Assembly (NCBI RefSeq): GCF_026262505.1
Contig: NC_067206.1
Coordinates: 17,753,319 to 17,817,318, forward strand
Length of the DNA: 64,000 bases
Source: Trichomonas vaginalis G3
Lineage: Eukaryota > Parabasalia > Trichomonadida > Trichomonadidae
Reading direction: 5' to 3'
Positions 56,202-64,000 of the stretch are shown here, piece by piece; within the stretch, counting starts at the first letter, position 1; every line of letters starts with the position of its first letter. A model generated the notes under the pieces. The model was not told the origin of the DNA and ran no database searches. It saw only the letters and a program-made list of their open reading frames with translations. Position numbers and translations under genes: made by a program.

Positions 56202-59180
56202 ATGAGTATAGCTGCATATGCGTATGAAGCTGACAGAGCTAAACGTTTATATTTTGGTCAATACTCTCTCACACTTACTGACAAATATATTGTTATCACT
56301 GATGGAAATACTGAGAAATACATAACATGGAAGGACTATGAAAAGTTTGACCCTATTTTAACTCCATGTACTATGCCGTTTATAAAGGACGGTGAAATTA
56401 TTGAAAAAGATAACACAACAGTATATAGGTCTGTTTATGAAGCATTAGAATATATGTTGAATCATAACCCAAAAAGATTTGACCCAAGCACTACACCATG
56501 TGCAATGCCTTTTATTAAGGACGGTGAAATCGTAAGAGTTCCGGATTCAACGGTTTACACAGCTGTTCAAAACAGTTTACAAAACTATTTAGCGAATATC
56601 TTTAATTCAGAAACTACAGAAATAAAATTACCGTATATAACAGATGCTAAAGAAATTAAATCAAAAACGACAACATTATTTACGTCACTTAATGATTTAA
56701 TGACTTATATCATTAATACTCCTTCTCCGACTACAGCATTTGATCCAAACTCGACGGTTTGCAGTGTACCTTTCATAAAGACGCAAAGCGACCAGGACGA
56801 AGTCCATGACAGTTCATTAATTACTTTAAGGGATTCGACAGTAAATGAATCATTAAAGGCGTCATTAATGAAAATCATTGATTTTAACTCATTCATGAAT
56901 TCATATAATTCATTCATTAATGTTTCATATGCTTCTAAAGAAGGTGAGCCAAAAACTATCGATAAAGCGGTGTATGAAATAAAAGCATCAACGACGAAAT
57001 TGAATTCGTTAACTTTTGACGGTGATAGTTCCGTCAACAGCATAACATCGGGGAAAACAATTTTAACGAAAGAATATTTAAAATCTCATGTTAGTGAGTT
57101 CGTTGAAATTGAAAAAGAAGGTGGAATTAAGTTCGATCCACTGAATTTCATTTACAGCTTAGCGAATGCAGGTATTAATTTTGCTGAATGGACAACTATA
57201 CAGAGTGAAATAAATGCAATATGGACGTTTTTGGGGTCAAAAGCGGGAATGGGTGAGCTTGTAAATGCTGCAAGAACATTAGGCGAAACAGGAAATTTTG
57301 TAGATGGTTTTAAAAGACTTGTTTCAAATGTTTTAACAAACACAAAGAAATTATTTAGATATACCGTACATAACGGACGGATTTTCGAACAGATAGCAAC
57401 AAACCCTCCGGTTATGGCTGCGTTGATGATGGTTAGAGATATAAAACCACGTAACGACGGGAACGAAGAACATGAACAACAGGATACTGGGCGGGTTATT
57501 CGAGACATTAAAAACGTGTATCCTGAAGTTATTGATTTATTTAGAGGAGTTAATGATTCAATTTCAAAACATTCTATAACCCTCGTTGAAGAGAATAAAT
57601 TAACAGATTATATATTCGTCATTATTGCACAATTAATGAAGAGAATAAATGAAAAAGGAATTGGTGATATCATTAATGTCAGCGATGTAATGATGAAAAG
57701 AAATTTTGACTCATTATTTACAAAACCGAAAACAGAATATAGTCTTTATGACGTAATTACCGAATTAATGAAAAAGATTAATGATAATAAGAGTTCTGGC
57801 GGAAGAGTTGAATTAGAAGTGAATGATGTTAATGAGAAATTAGCCGAAAAAGCAGATAAAAATGAGCTTTTAGCTCTGAGTGATAAAGTCAAGAACCATG
57901 TTCATTATATAACTTCAGATGAACAGATTATAACGGACTACCATGGATATTTAACACAGGATGAACAAATAAGCACTGAAGATGTTAATGAAAGAAGATA
58001 TAAATTCATTCGTGCTAAAGGTTATGACATAAGCTGTACTGTACATTATGACACGGGTAAAGCGCTAGAAGCATTTAGTTATAACGATGAAATTTATGCT
58101 TCATACTTCTTTGTTAACGGTGTATTAGTTGAACCAAAATTTACGTTGAGAGTTAAGTCAAAAATAACGTTTGAAGATGCTATTAAAAGTAAAGCTGACA
58201 AAGATGAACTTGACGCAATGAACAAAGTTTTGAAATCTCATAAACACAACATCTCCGATATAAATGAACTTCAAGCTACATTAGACAGTAAAGCCGACAA
58301 GAACCATACACATAACTCCTTCACTACTGTTAGAGCAGACGACATAATATTGAACTATACCCTCGGTTCAAGTGCACCTTTAGAGAATCCAAGTACAAGC
58401 GTAAAAGATACACTAAACTCCTTAAATAGTAAATGTATGAAGATTGAAGATCATGCCAGAAACTTTGAAACACATGAACTACCAGCAATGTTAGACAGTA
58501 AAGCCGACAAGAACCATACACATAACTCCTTCACTACTGTTAGAGCAGACGACATAATATTGAACTATACCCTCGGTTCAAGTGCACCTTTAGAGAATCC
58601 AAGTACAAGCGTAAAAGATACACTAAACAATTTAGATAACAGTTGCAGGAATATCGAAGATCATGTCAGAAACTTTGAAACACATGAACTACCAGCAATG
58701 TTAGATAAGAAAGCAGACAAAACAGAGCTTCAAACATTAAAGACTGAAATACTTCAAACATTATATCCTATAGGCTCTATTTATACGTCAATGAATTCAA
58801 CAAATCCAGAAACAGTTTTAGGTTTTGGTACGTGGAAGCAGATTGTAGATAAATTCTTATACTGTGCTAACTCTTCAAAGCAAACAGGAGGTTCGAAGAA
58901 AATTAAAGAAGCAAACCTTCCACCGCACACTCATACAGGAACTACAAACTTTTCTGGCGACCATAGTCACTCATTAAGAGACCACCCATTATACAACTCA
59001 GAGTATGAAGCCGGTCATGATGTTTTATCTCCATCTTATAACAATGCAGCAAAAAAGATTTTTCGACCAACTGAACCGGGAGGAAATCATGTCCATACTT
59101 TCACAACAAATCCAACAGGCTCGGGTGCAGATTATATGCCACCATTTGTGACTATATTCGCATGGTACCGCGTTCAATGA
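56202..59180 (+). CDS. 992-residue fiber-like protein with tail-collar C-terminus (Maverick D)
   Basis: Likely attachment fiber. Order: four repeats built on 'TPCxMPFIKDGEI' and 'TTVYxSV' (from residues ~49, 93, 140, 180), a long helical region, 'EKADKNELLALSDKV' coiled-coil segments, two nearly identical 70-residue units (~694-833; 'LDSKADKNHTHNSFTTVRAD'), and a phage tail-collar-type domain (~850-992) with 'LYPIGSIYTSMNST', 'FGTWKQIVDKFLYCA', 'LPPHTHTG', 'GDHSHS', 'GNHVHT' and 'YMPPFVTIFAWYR'. In phages, HxH pairs in such domains bind metal in trimeric tips. Open frame; divergent from the penton-like gene. A double mini-hairpin lies in frame at 56782-56805. Confidence 0.8.
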   Translation: MSIAAYAYEADRAKRLYFGQYSLTLTDKYIVITDGNTEKYITWKDYEKFDPILTPCTMPFIKDGEIIEKDNTTVYRSVYEALEYMLNHNPKRFDPSTTPCAMPFIKDGEIVRVPDSTVYTAVQNSLQNYLANIFNSETTEIKLPYITDAKEIKSKTTTLFTSLNDLMTYIINTPSPTTAFDPNSTVCSVPFIKTQSDQDEVHDSSLITLRDSTVNESLKASLMKIIDFNSFMNSYNSFINVSYASKEGEPKTIDKAVYEIKASTTKLNSLTFDGDSSVNSITSGKTILTKEYLKSHVSEFVEIEKEGGIKFDPLNFIYSLANAGINFAEWTTIQSEINAIWTFLGSKAGMGELVNAARTLGETGNFVDGFKRLVSNVLTNTKKLFRYTVHNGRIFEQIATNPPVMAALMMVRDIKPRNDGNEEHEQQDTGRVIRDIKNVYPEVIDLFRGVNDSISKHSITLVEENKLTDYIFVIIAQLMKRINEKGIGDIINVSDVMMKRNFDSLFTKPKTEYSLYDVITELMKKINDNKSSGGRVELEVNDVNEKLAEKADKNELLALSDKVKNHVHYITSDEQIITDYHGYLTQDEQISTEDVNERRYKFIRAKGYDISCTVHYDTGKALEAFSYNDEIYASYFFVNGVLVEPKFTLRVKSKITFEDAIKSKADKDELDAMNKVLKSHKHNISDINELQATLDSKADKNHTHNSFTTVRADDIILNYTLGSSAPLENPSTSVKDTLNSLNSKCMKIEDHARNFETHELPAMLDSKADKNHTHNSFTTVRADDIILNYTLGSSAPLENPSTSVKDTLNNLDNSCRNIEDHVRNFETHELPAMLDKKADKTELQTLKTEILQTLYPIGSIYTSMNSTNPETVLGFGTWKQIVDKFLYCANSSKQTGGSKKIKEANLPPHTHTGTTNFSGDHSHSLRDHPLYNSEYEAGHDVLSPSYNNAAKKIFRPTEPGGNHVHTFTTNPTGSGADYMPPFVTIFAWYRVQ
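56782..56805. repeat. Double mini-hairpin inside the fiber gene
   Basis: CGC-aaa-GCG followed by GGAC-gaa-GTCC, embedded in a ~35-bp sequence (from CATAAAGACGCAAAGCG to GTCCATGAC) that recurs in a spacer at 60380-60416. It sits in the fourth N-terminal repeat, in frame, where the protein is longer than the other repeats. Confidence 0.7.
58281..58700 (+). repeat. Tandem 210-bp duplication in the fiber gene
   Basis: Two units (58281-58490, 58491-58700) start TTAGACAGTAAAGCCGACAA and are identical for most of their length; differences cluster near the end of each unit. Encodes two 70-residue shaft modules. Recent duplication or gene conversion. Confidence 0.85.
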
Positions 59181-59220
59181 ACGCGCTTGAGCCTAGAATA
59201 AAATCTTTAACTTTACATAA

Positions 59221-60306
59221 ATGAGCTTGAAAGAAGTATTCGAACAACATCCATGGAGGTCATTTAAGAAGTTCAATGAAGCTGCAAAGAGTTGGGGATT
59301 TACTAACAGAGCTGAAGTGAAAAGGTTCTTTGACAAAAATGTTGTACATCAAACAAAAATAAACCCTTACGACTACTTTTTACCAATTTACTCCAACACT
59401 CCTGACGCATACCAATTTGACACTCTCATTCAAAGCAGAAAAGGAGGACATAACCCATTCCTCATCTTCATTAATGTTAACACTCGTAAAGTATATGCAT
59501 ATCCAATGAGGAATAAAGGAACTCGTGAAGTGTTAAGAGTTTTACAAAAGTTTGTAGCAGAACATAGCCCAAGTACTTTAACATCAGACCAAGACAGTGC
59601 ATACTTCAGCAATGAAATCACAGATTTTCTCATTAAGCATAACATAACTCACTACACTACTGAAGACCATAGCCATAACATACTCGGCATCATAAACCGC
59701 TTCATAAGAACGCTCAGAGATTTAAATCAAGAGCGAGACTTTACTGAAGAAACAATGAAACATTTCATCGAAGTTTACAATTCCTCAACACATTCTACAA
59801 CAGGACATACACCAAATTCAATGACACAACAACAAGAAGAAAAGTATATACAAAAGAAACGAAGCCAAACACAAAATATCAGAAATTCAACACAATTTAC
59901 CCTCATTCCTGGTACAAAAGTTCGTGTAGTTCTTGACGACAAACCGTTGACAAAGAAACGTTTAAGGTTAAGTAGAAACTATTATATCGTAGACTCTACG
60001 CAAGGTAATGGATATCTTATAAAAGCTGCTGACGACTCAATTGCGTTTTACCCTCGTCACAAATTAGTCGAAAGTAGTGATGGCAAACTTGCTGAAACCA
60101 TTGACGAAGCAAAGCGAGGAGTGGTTATTGAAATACTTGGCTATAACATAAACGATGACACTTATAAAGTAAGATATGAAGGAGGCGTTGAAGATGTTAT
60201 ACCATCTAAGAACTTGAGAGAGTCAAAGTCAACACATCTGGGACCATTAGAGCGGGAGTACTGGAAAGACAAAAATAAGCCAGAAAGAATAAGAAAATTC
60301 TTCTAA
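59221..60306 (+). CDS. Retroviral-type (rve) integrase of Maverick D
   Basis: 361 residues. N-terminal helical domain, core with 'DAYQFDTLIQ' (first Asp ~67), 'STLTSDQDSAYFSNEI' (~118-133), and the helix 'LGIINRFIRTLRDLNQ' with 'THSTTGHTPNSM' downstream. The C-terminal part has SH3/chromodomain-like strands ('YYIVDSTQGNGYLIKAADDS' and 'YKVRYEGGVEDVIPSKNL'). It would insert the element into host DNA. Open frame, 40 bp after the fiber gene in the same direction. More complete than B's 319-residue version. Confidence 0.85.
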   Translation: MSLKEVFEQHPWRSFKKFNEAAKSWGFTNRAEVKRFFDKNVVHQTKINPYDYFLPIYSNTPDAYQFDTLIQSRKGGHNPFLIFINVNTRKVYAYPMRNKGTREVLRVLQKFVAEHSPSTLTSDQDSAYFSNEITDFLIKHNITHYTTEDHSHNILGIINRFIRTLRDLNQERDFTEETMKHFIEVYNSSTHSTTGHTPNSMTQQQEEKYIQKKRSQTQNIRNSTQFTLIPGTKVRVVLDDKPLTKKRLRLSRNYYIVDSTQGNGYLIKAADDSIAFYPRHKLVESSDGKLAETIDEAKRGVVIEILGYNINDDTYKVRYEGGVEDVIPSKNLRESKSTHLGPLEREYWKDKNKPERIRKFF

Positions 60307-60707
60307 ACTTTTTCATTAGATGTAAATCAGACATGAATGAGAACAGTCATGATATCATTAATGGTACCATTTATTTTAACATAAAGACGCAAAGCGGCGA
60401 GGACGAAGTCCATGACCAAAAATAATGTTTAGGGTAGATGGTTAGATCTAACCTCATTTTTACCCTCATTTTTTGTATTTGACGGGAATTAATTCTTGAT
60501 TTCAGGGATTTTTTTGACGAAGTGCAAATCTTCACTTCGTCAAAAATAACAGTTATCTAACCTCATTTCTACCCTCATTTTTTGTATTTGACGGGAATTA
60601 ATTCTTGATTTCAGGGATTTTTTTGACGAAGTGCAAATCTTCACTTCGTCAAAAATAACAGTTATCTAATGAAAAATGAAAGTTATTTCTTATTTATCTC
60701 ATGAAAG
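60307..60707. repeat. Spacer with GGGTAGA boxes, double mini-hairpin and a 109-bp direct repeat
   Basis: No gene. A double mini-hairpin lies at 60388-60411 (CGC-aaa-GCG, GGAC-gaa-GTCC), and a GGGTAGA box at ~60430-60475 with a perfect GGTTAGATCTAACC centre. Two 109-bp direct repeats follow, each with a hairpin TTTTGACGAAGTG/CACTTCGTCAAAA (60513-60545 and 109 bp later) and a partial box. Confidence 0.75.
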
Positions 60708-61217
60708 TTGTTGGAAAATAAGTCCTGGGAAGAGTATTATAAGGCATTTTGTGAAGAATATAGCAACCGTCGGAATACAGACGGTTGGTTTTTATACAAA
60801 ATTCATGCAGGAATTCTTGATGAAATCAAACAGGTTAGAGGAACGTATGTAGACCCAAGACTTATAAACTATATAGCAATGTGGGCTTCTCCAAAATATT
60901 GCATAGCAGTTGGAAAAATTATGGACTCCATAGACAAGAAAGTTCATGAGAAATTAGATGAAGAAGAACTCGAAGATACAGTAGTGAATGCTAAACATTT
61001 GTTTGAAGAAGAAGTTAGAAAAATGTGTGAAAAACAATTAGAACATGAACGTGAGATATGTTATGGTTATAGAGATTCTTCATACGAACTAGACCAATGG
61101 GAACAAGAAGATTTAAAGAGAGAATTTAGAGAATATGAACTCGCTAAGATAGCATTAGAAACTGCAGAAAAGAAGTTAAAAGTTTGGGGTCGTTTTGTAC
61201 AAAAATATTGTGAGTAA
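60708..61217 (+). CDS. KilA-N domain protein (Maverick D)
   Basis: KilA-N is a DNA-binding domain of large DNA viruses and phages. Diagnostic stretch: 'RGTYVDPRLINYIAMWASPKY' region (about residues 43-65), followed by 'CIAVGKIMDSIDKKVHEKL', then a charged coiled coil. The first codon of this frame is TTG, with no ATG in a good place, so the 5' end is uncertain and the gene may be damaged. Bracketed by GGGTAGA boxes at 60430 and 61258. Confidence 0.65.
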   Translation: MLENKSWEEYYKAFCEEYSNRRNTDGWFLYKIHAGILDEIKQVRGTYVDPRLINYIAMWASPKYCIAVGKIMDSIDKKVHEKLDEEELEDTVVNAKHLFEEEVRKMCEKQLEHEREICYGYRDSSYELDQWEQEDLKREFREYELAKIALETAEKKLKVWGRFVQKYCE

Positions 61218-61257
61218 ATGAACTCATTATTTTTGCTGAATTCACCAAAAATAATGT

Positions 61258-61338
61258 TTAGGGTAGATGGTTAGATCTAACCTCATTTCCAACCTCATTT
61301 CTAACCTCAGCCGCTAAGCGGCGAGACCCAAAGGGTCT
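61258..61338. repeat. GGGTAGA box plus double mini-hairpin, left of the D cassette
   Basis: TTTAGGGTAGATGG, a GGTTAGATCTAACC palindrome and three AACCTCATTT-type units, then GCCGC-taa-GCGGC and AGACCC-aaa-GGGTCT (61310-61338), two adjacent perfect hairpins with 3-base loops. Confidence 0.75.
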
Positions 61339-61420
61339 TGAATTTTCATGAATTTCCTTAAGATAGAAAAAATAAAGTTAGTTTTATTTTTATTTATTTT
61401 TTTATTTTGTATAAAAGATA

Positions 61421-62359
61421 TGATTTCAACAATCGGCACAACAACAATTCAAACAACAGCACCAAATTCGTTAGTCATGAATCCAACATCTATGTTAGTA
61501 GAGATGAAAAGCTTTATTCCTTCTTCATATACTTTTGAAACAAAAATCCAGAAGATAAAGCAAGAACTTTTAACAAGTAATTTACACTGTACCGCACAGG
61601 ATGAAGAAAATGAAGAATATCTTTATGACATGCAGGACATTATTGACCATTTACCCAAATTGCCTGAAATCCAACAACAAAAGCTCACTATTCCTGAATT
61701 CGATGAAATAGAAGTGAAACCAACTGACTCAGTAGAAATAAAGAAGTTCAATACGTAAAGTAAATTATGAGTTTCTAGATATCATTGCAACCATAAAGTT
61801 ATGGACAAAGATTGCGACATGGTATATAAGAACATCTCTGACATATATAAATCTGGGGAGTTTAAGACATACGACAACTTTGTTTCATTAGTTGCAGAAT
61901 GTGTATGGCAGATAAGAGATAAAGATAGAAGAGGTAAGGTATGGAATGAACAGATAAAACCAACTGCTTCAGATTTAAAGAAAACCATTGACGCCTTGGT
62001 TGTTCTAGCTGGTTTTTATTTCAATGTATAACGCAAAAATGAATCCGCAATGTTCTAAATGTAAAGCAGCAATGAGGAAATATAACTACTCCGTCAAAGA
62101 GATAGAACGTATGCGAAACGACTATGCAGACTTAAAGAAAGAAGCAGAAAAACCAGCAGAAAATAAAATGGACATGTTAGCATTTCTGAACAAAAACTAT
62201 CCAACTGCTGACGATTTCCTATTATCTGACGTCAAGAAGAAGTATAAAGAAACCTTCGGCATTGTTAAAACATTCGATGTACTAAAAGAAGAAATAGAAG
62301 CTACAAAACTGTTTAGAATCTCACGAATTCATAACGTATATCATGTAAAATGTTTATAA
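61421..62359 (+). pseudogene. Cassette protein relic in Maverick D
   Basis: Copy of the intact gene at 18770-19683 in B: 'TTAPNSLVMNPTSMLVEMKS', 'DCDMVYKNISDIYKSGEFKT', 'MNPQCSKCKAAMRKYNYSVK' and 'FRISRIHNVYHVK' are all present. Same leader type (TTTTTTTATTTTGTATAAAA). Broken, with about two breaks. Flanked left by the box at 61258 and right by an inverted box at 62364. Confidence 0.75.
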
Positions 62360-62363
62360 AATA

Positions 62364-62428
62364 ACTGGGGTAGAAATGAGGGTAGAAATGAGGTTAGATC
62401 TAACCATCTTACCCTAAAATATATTTTT
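62364..62428. repeat. Inverted GGGTAGA box, right of the D cassette
   Basis: GGGGTAGAAATGAGGGTAGA, then GGTTAGATCTAACC and CTTACCCTAAAATATATTTT. Mirror image of the box at 61258, as in B. Confidence 0.75.
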
Positions 62429-62523
62429 GCTGAATTCAGCACAAAATAATGAATTTCATTAGTTAGAAAAATAAAGTTAGTTTTATTTTTATTTATTTTT
62501 TTATTTTGTATGTAAGAACAGAT

Positions 62524-63107
62524 ATGTCAACATTTGAGTTTGAAACAGTTAGAAAGATAGACAATGACACCAAAGTGGTTAGAATAGGTGATTTAAACGT
62601 AAGATACTCAAAGAAATACAACAAATATTCTTTGTCAGACATTATATCTCCATCTGAAAAGAAAACAAACCACTGGGTTAGAATGCTTCAACTCAAAAAT
62701 TTTGACAGAAATCCTGAGCTTATGATATCGGTAAGATTCTATGGAACTACAGCATATCTCATCGACAAAAGTCTTATACCAATATTTTGTTATGGATTGA
62801 CCCAGTTGTTGGATATAACTTCATAACTTATGGTTCATTCGATACGGAACGTTGCAGTGAAGGCTTACTTTATATCGTTCAGAAACGAAGGACTTCAATA
62901 CAAAAAGATATAAGATAGGAAGAACATATAATATAACTCAAAGATATGACAGTACAGTCAATAGAGTCAAGGTTGTGTTTGTTAATGATATGAGAGCTGC
63001 TGAAACAGAACTACTTGAAAAAGTTTGAGAAAATGTATGGTGCTCCCATGAAAGGTAAAGAAACGTTTGAAGTAGATGAGATAGATAAAGCTATAAAATT
63101 ATTTTGA
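62524..63107 (+). pseudogene. T5orf172/GIY-YIG-like protein relic (Maverick D)
   Basis: Start at the ATG after TTTTATTTTGTATGTAAGAA. The N-terminal ~100 residues ('DLNVRYSKKYNKYSLSDIIS') look like the DNA-binding part of KilA-N/BRO-type proteins. Further on, 'YKIGRTYNITQRYDST' and 'VVFVNDMRAAETELL' match the T5orf172/MUG113 nuclease-like domain that often follows KilA-N in virus genes. Broken, with about three breaks. Confidence 0.6.
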
Positions 63108-63220
63108 CGAAGTTGCTGAAAAAATACATGTAAAGCGTTTATTTTTGGTCTTTTGTGAAAGTCAGAAAATAACGCTAATTTTTTTCTAACAAATTTTTTA
63201 TTTTGTATGTAAAGACAGTA

Positions 63221-64000
63221 ATGTCAACAACAGAGAACACAACAACAGTTATAGTCCATGAAGCTATAAATGAAGAATACGAGTACATACAGTTTAACAA
63301 ACAACTCCGTCTCATTCGTTCGGTCAAAGACGATATGTACCAAATGCAAAGTATTTTGACAGCATGTTATGCTCCAGATACTAAGCTTCCTAAAGACTGG
63401 TTTAGGAACCAAAGCACTATTGAACTATTAAATGAAGCACAGCGAGACATACTTTTTTCTGAAAACAGTGAAGAACAGCGAGTAGGTAAAAAACTCCAGT
63501 CGCCAAAACTCTATGAAAACCGTGAAAAATTGCCAAACGGTTTGAGAGGATATTATGTTCATAGACTTCTTGTAAATAATGTGGCACAATGGGCTTCAGC
63601 TCGTTATGCTTGGTATGTTTGTAAACTTCTTGACGAAATTCACAGACAAGAACGTGAAGAGCTGGAAAAGAAACTTCAAGCAAAAGATGAAGTCATTGAA
63701 GCAAAAGACAAAAGCATTCAGAAAAGAATACCACGTTCGGTACCAAAAGGAAAGGAAAAGAGTTATAAGTATATGATTTATACTGAAGAGTTGGAGAAAG
63801 AAGAAGATAAAGATATGGTTATGTTACATTTAGTCAGAAGAAACAACAAAAGCTTTTACGACCTTGCTAAGATTTACAAATCTGACAGAAACTGGTTCTA
63901 TCGTGAAAACTTACCGATTTCAATGACACCGAATGAACAAATAAAGGAAATTGTCAAAAATACTCTTCCTCAAACACACTATGACATCAAAGGTTGTACA
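63221..64000 (+). CDS. KilA-N protein with DUF3627-like C-terminus, partial (Maverick D)
   Basis: 260 codons open to the window edge. Start ATG 63221 after TTTTATTTTGTATGTAAAGA. KilA-N core around residues 60-145: 'DWFRNQSTIELLNE', 'GLRGYYVHRLLVNNVAQWAS', 'ARYAWYVCKLLDEI'. Then a coiled coil (~150-175) and a C-terminal domain with 'HLVRRNNKSFYDLAKIY', 'NWFYRENLPISMTPNEQIK', the pattern seen after KilA-N in poxvirus and mimivirus proteins. Likely a DNA-binding regulator. A ~75-base piece of it survives in Maverick B at 19948. Confidence 0.75.
   Translation, partial: MSTTENTTTVIVHEAINEEYEYIQFNKQLRLIRSVKDDMYQMQSILTACYAPDTKLPKDWFRNQSTIELLNEAQRDILFSENSEEQRVGKKLQSPKLYENREKLPNGLRGYYVHRLLVNNVAQWASARYAWYVCKLLDEIHRQEREELEKKLQAKDEVIEAKDKSIQKRIPRSVPKGKEKSYKYMIYTEELEKEEDKDMVMLHLVRRNNKSFYDLAKIYKSDRNWFYRENLPISMTPNEQIKEIVKNTLPQTHYDIKGCT

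Larger units (their letters stand above)
51011..64000. mobile_element. Maverick/Polinton D, different subfamily, runs off the window
   Basis: Gene kit of integrase, packaging ATPase, penton-like protein, fiber-like protein and small virion-type genes, related to but clearly divergent from B and in a different order. The left 9 kb look whole; the KilA-N side (60.7-63.2 kb) shows about five breaks. No terminal repeat of the A/B/C type was found; the left limit is set where the hairpin cluster ends and a 12-bp tandem repeat begins. No polymerase or major capsid gene lies within the window; they may lie to the right. Confidence 0.8.

Noticed and set aside
63417-63683. Reverse-strand 88-residue frame
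   Set aside because: Antisense shadow of the KilA-N gene; its similarity to a frame at 19863-20057 comes from the shared KilA-N fragment.
1-64000. tRNA or rRNA genes
   Set aside because: I looked for cloverleaf-like and rRNA-like stretches among the intergenic regions and saw none that I could support; the cloverleaf at 40759-40970 has arms far too long for a tRNA.

Overview
The window looks like nuclear DNA of Trichomonas vaginalis or a very close parabasalid. It is AT-rich and intron-poor. The one clear host gene has a TCATAA initiator a few bases before its ATG, the promoter type known from this protist. The rest is large Maverick/Polinton virus-like elements, which make up much of that genome. 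I treat these as fossils: I name parts and say whether they look whole or broken.

Layout. 1-3012: the end of Maverick A, continuing out of the window to the left. 3013-5973: host island with one gene, a PP2A B55-type regulatory subunit (4131-5381). 5974-31212: Maverick B, about 25 kb, both termini present, head-to-head with A. It carries an adenine methyltransferase relic, a fiber-like gene with a phage tail-collar domain, integrase, family B DNA polymerase, a foreign-looking accessory block (14421-18413), packaging ATPase, SF3 helicase, minor and major capsid proteins and a block of uncharacterised structural genes. 31213-32611: AT-rich noncoding spacer. 32612-48239: Maverick C, the right half of a B-type element, broken in many places and split by a hairpin-bearing DNA transposon (40600-41641) and a Mutator-like element (41743-45522), which itself holds a 1.1-kb hAT-like insertion (44015-45129). 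48240-51010: no genes, but a dense cluster of long DNA hairpins and a 409-bp MITE. 51011-64000: Maverick D, a different subfamily whose first 9 kb looks intact (ATPase, capsid-type genes, 992-residue fiber-like protein, integrase), followed by KilA-N/T5orf172-type genes; it runs off the right edge.

How the parts fit. In B and D the genes form the usual Polinton kit: integrase and terminal repeats for insertion, polymerase and helicase for replication, ATPase, capsid proteins and probable core or membrane-active proteins for a particle, and a fiber-like protein perhaps for attachment. Many genes form divergent pairs with only 15-40 bp of shared AT-rich promoter.

The most unusual signals are structural: (1) a nested hairpin in the Maverick termini whose inner stem differs between copies while pairing is kept; (2) double mini-hairpins with 3-base loops scattered in D, one of them in frame inside the fiber gene; (3) palindromic GGGTAGA boxes bracketing the same gene in two different Maverick subfamilies; (4) DNA transposons that carry sets of long hairpins; (5) a 4-kb accessory block with its own start-site signature. 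All calls are by eye, without database searches.
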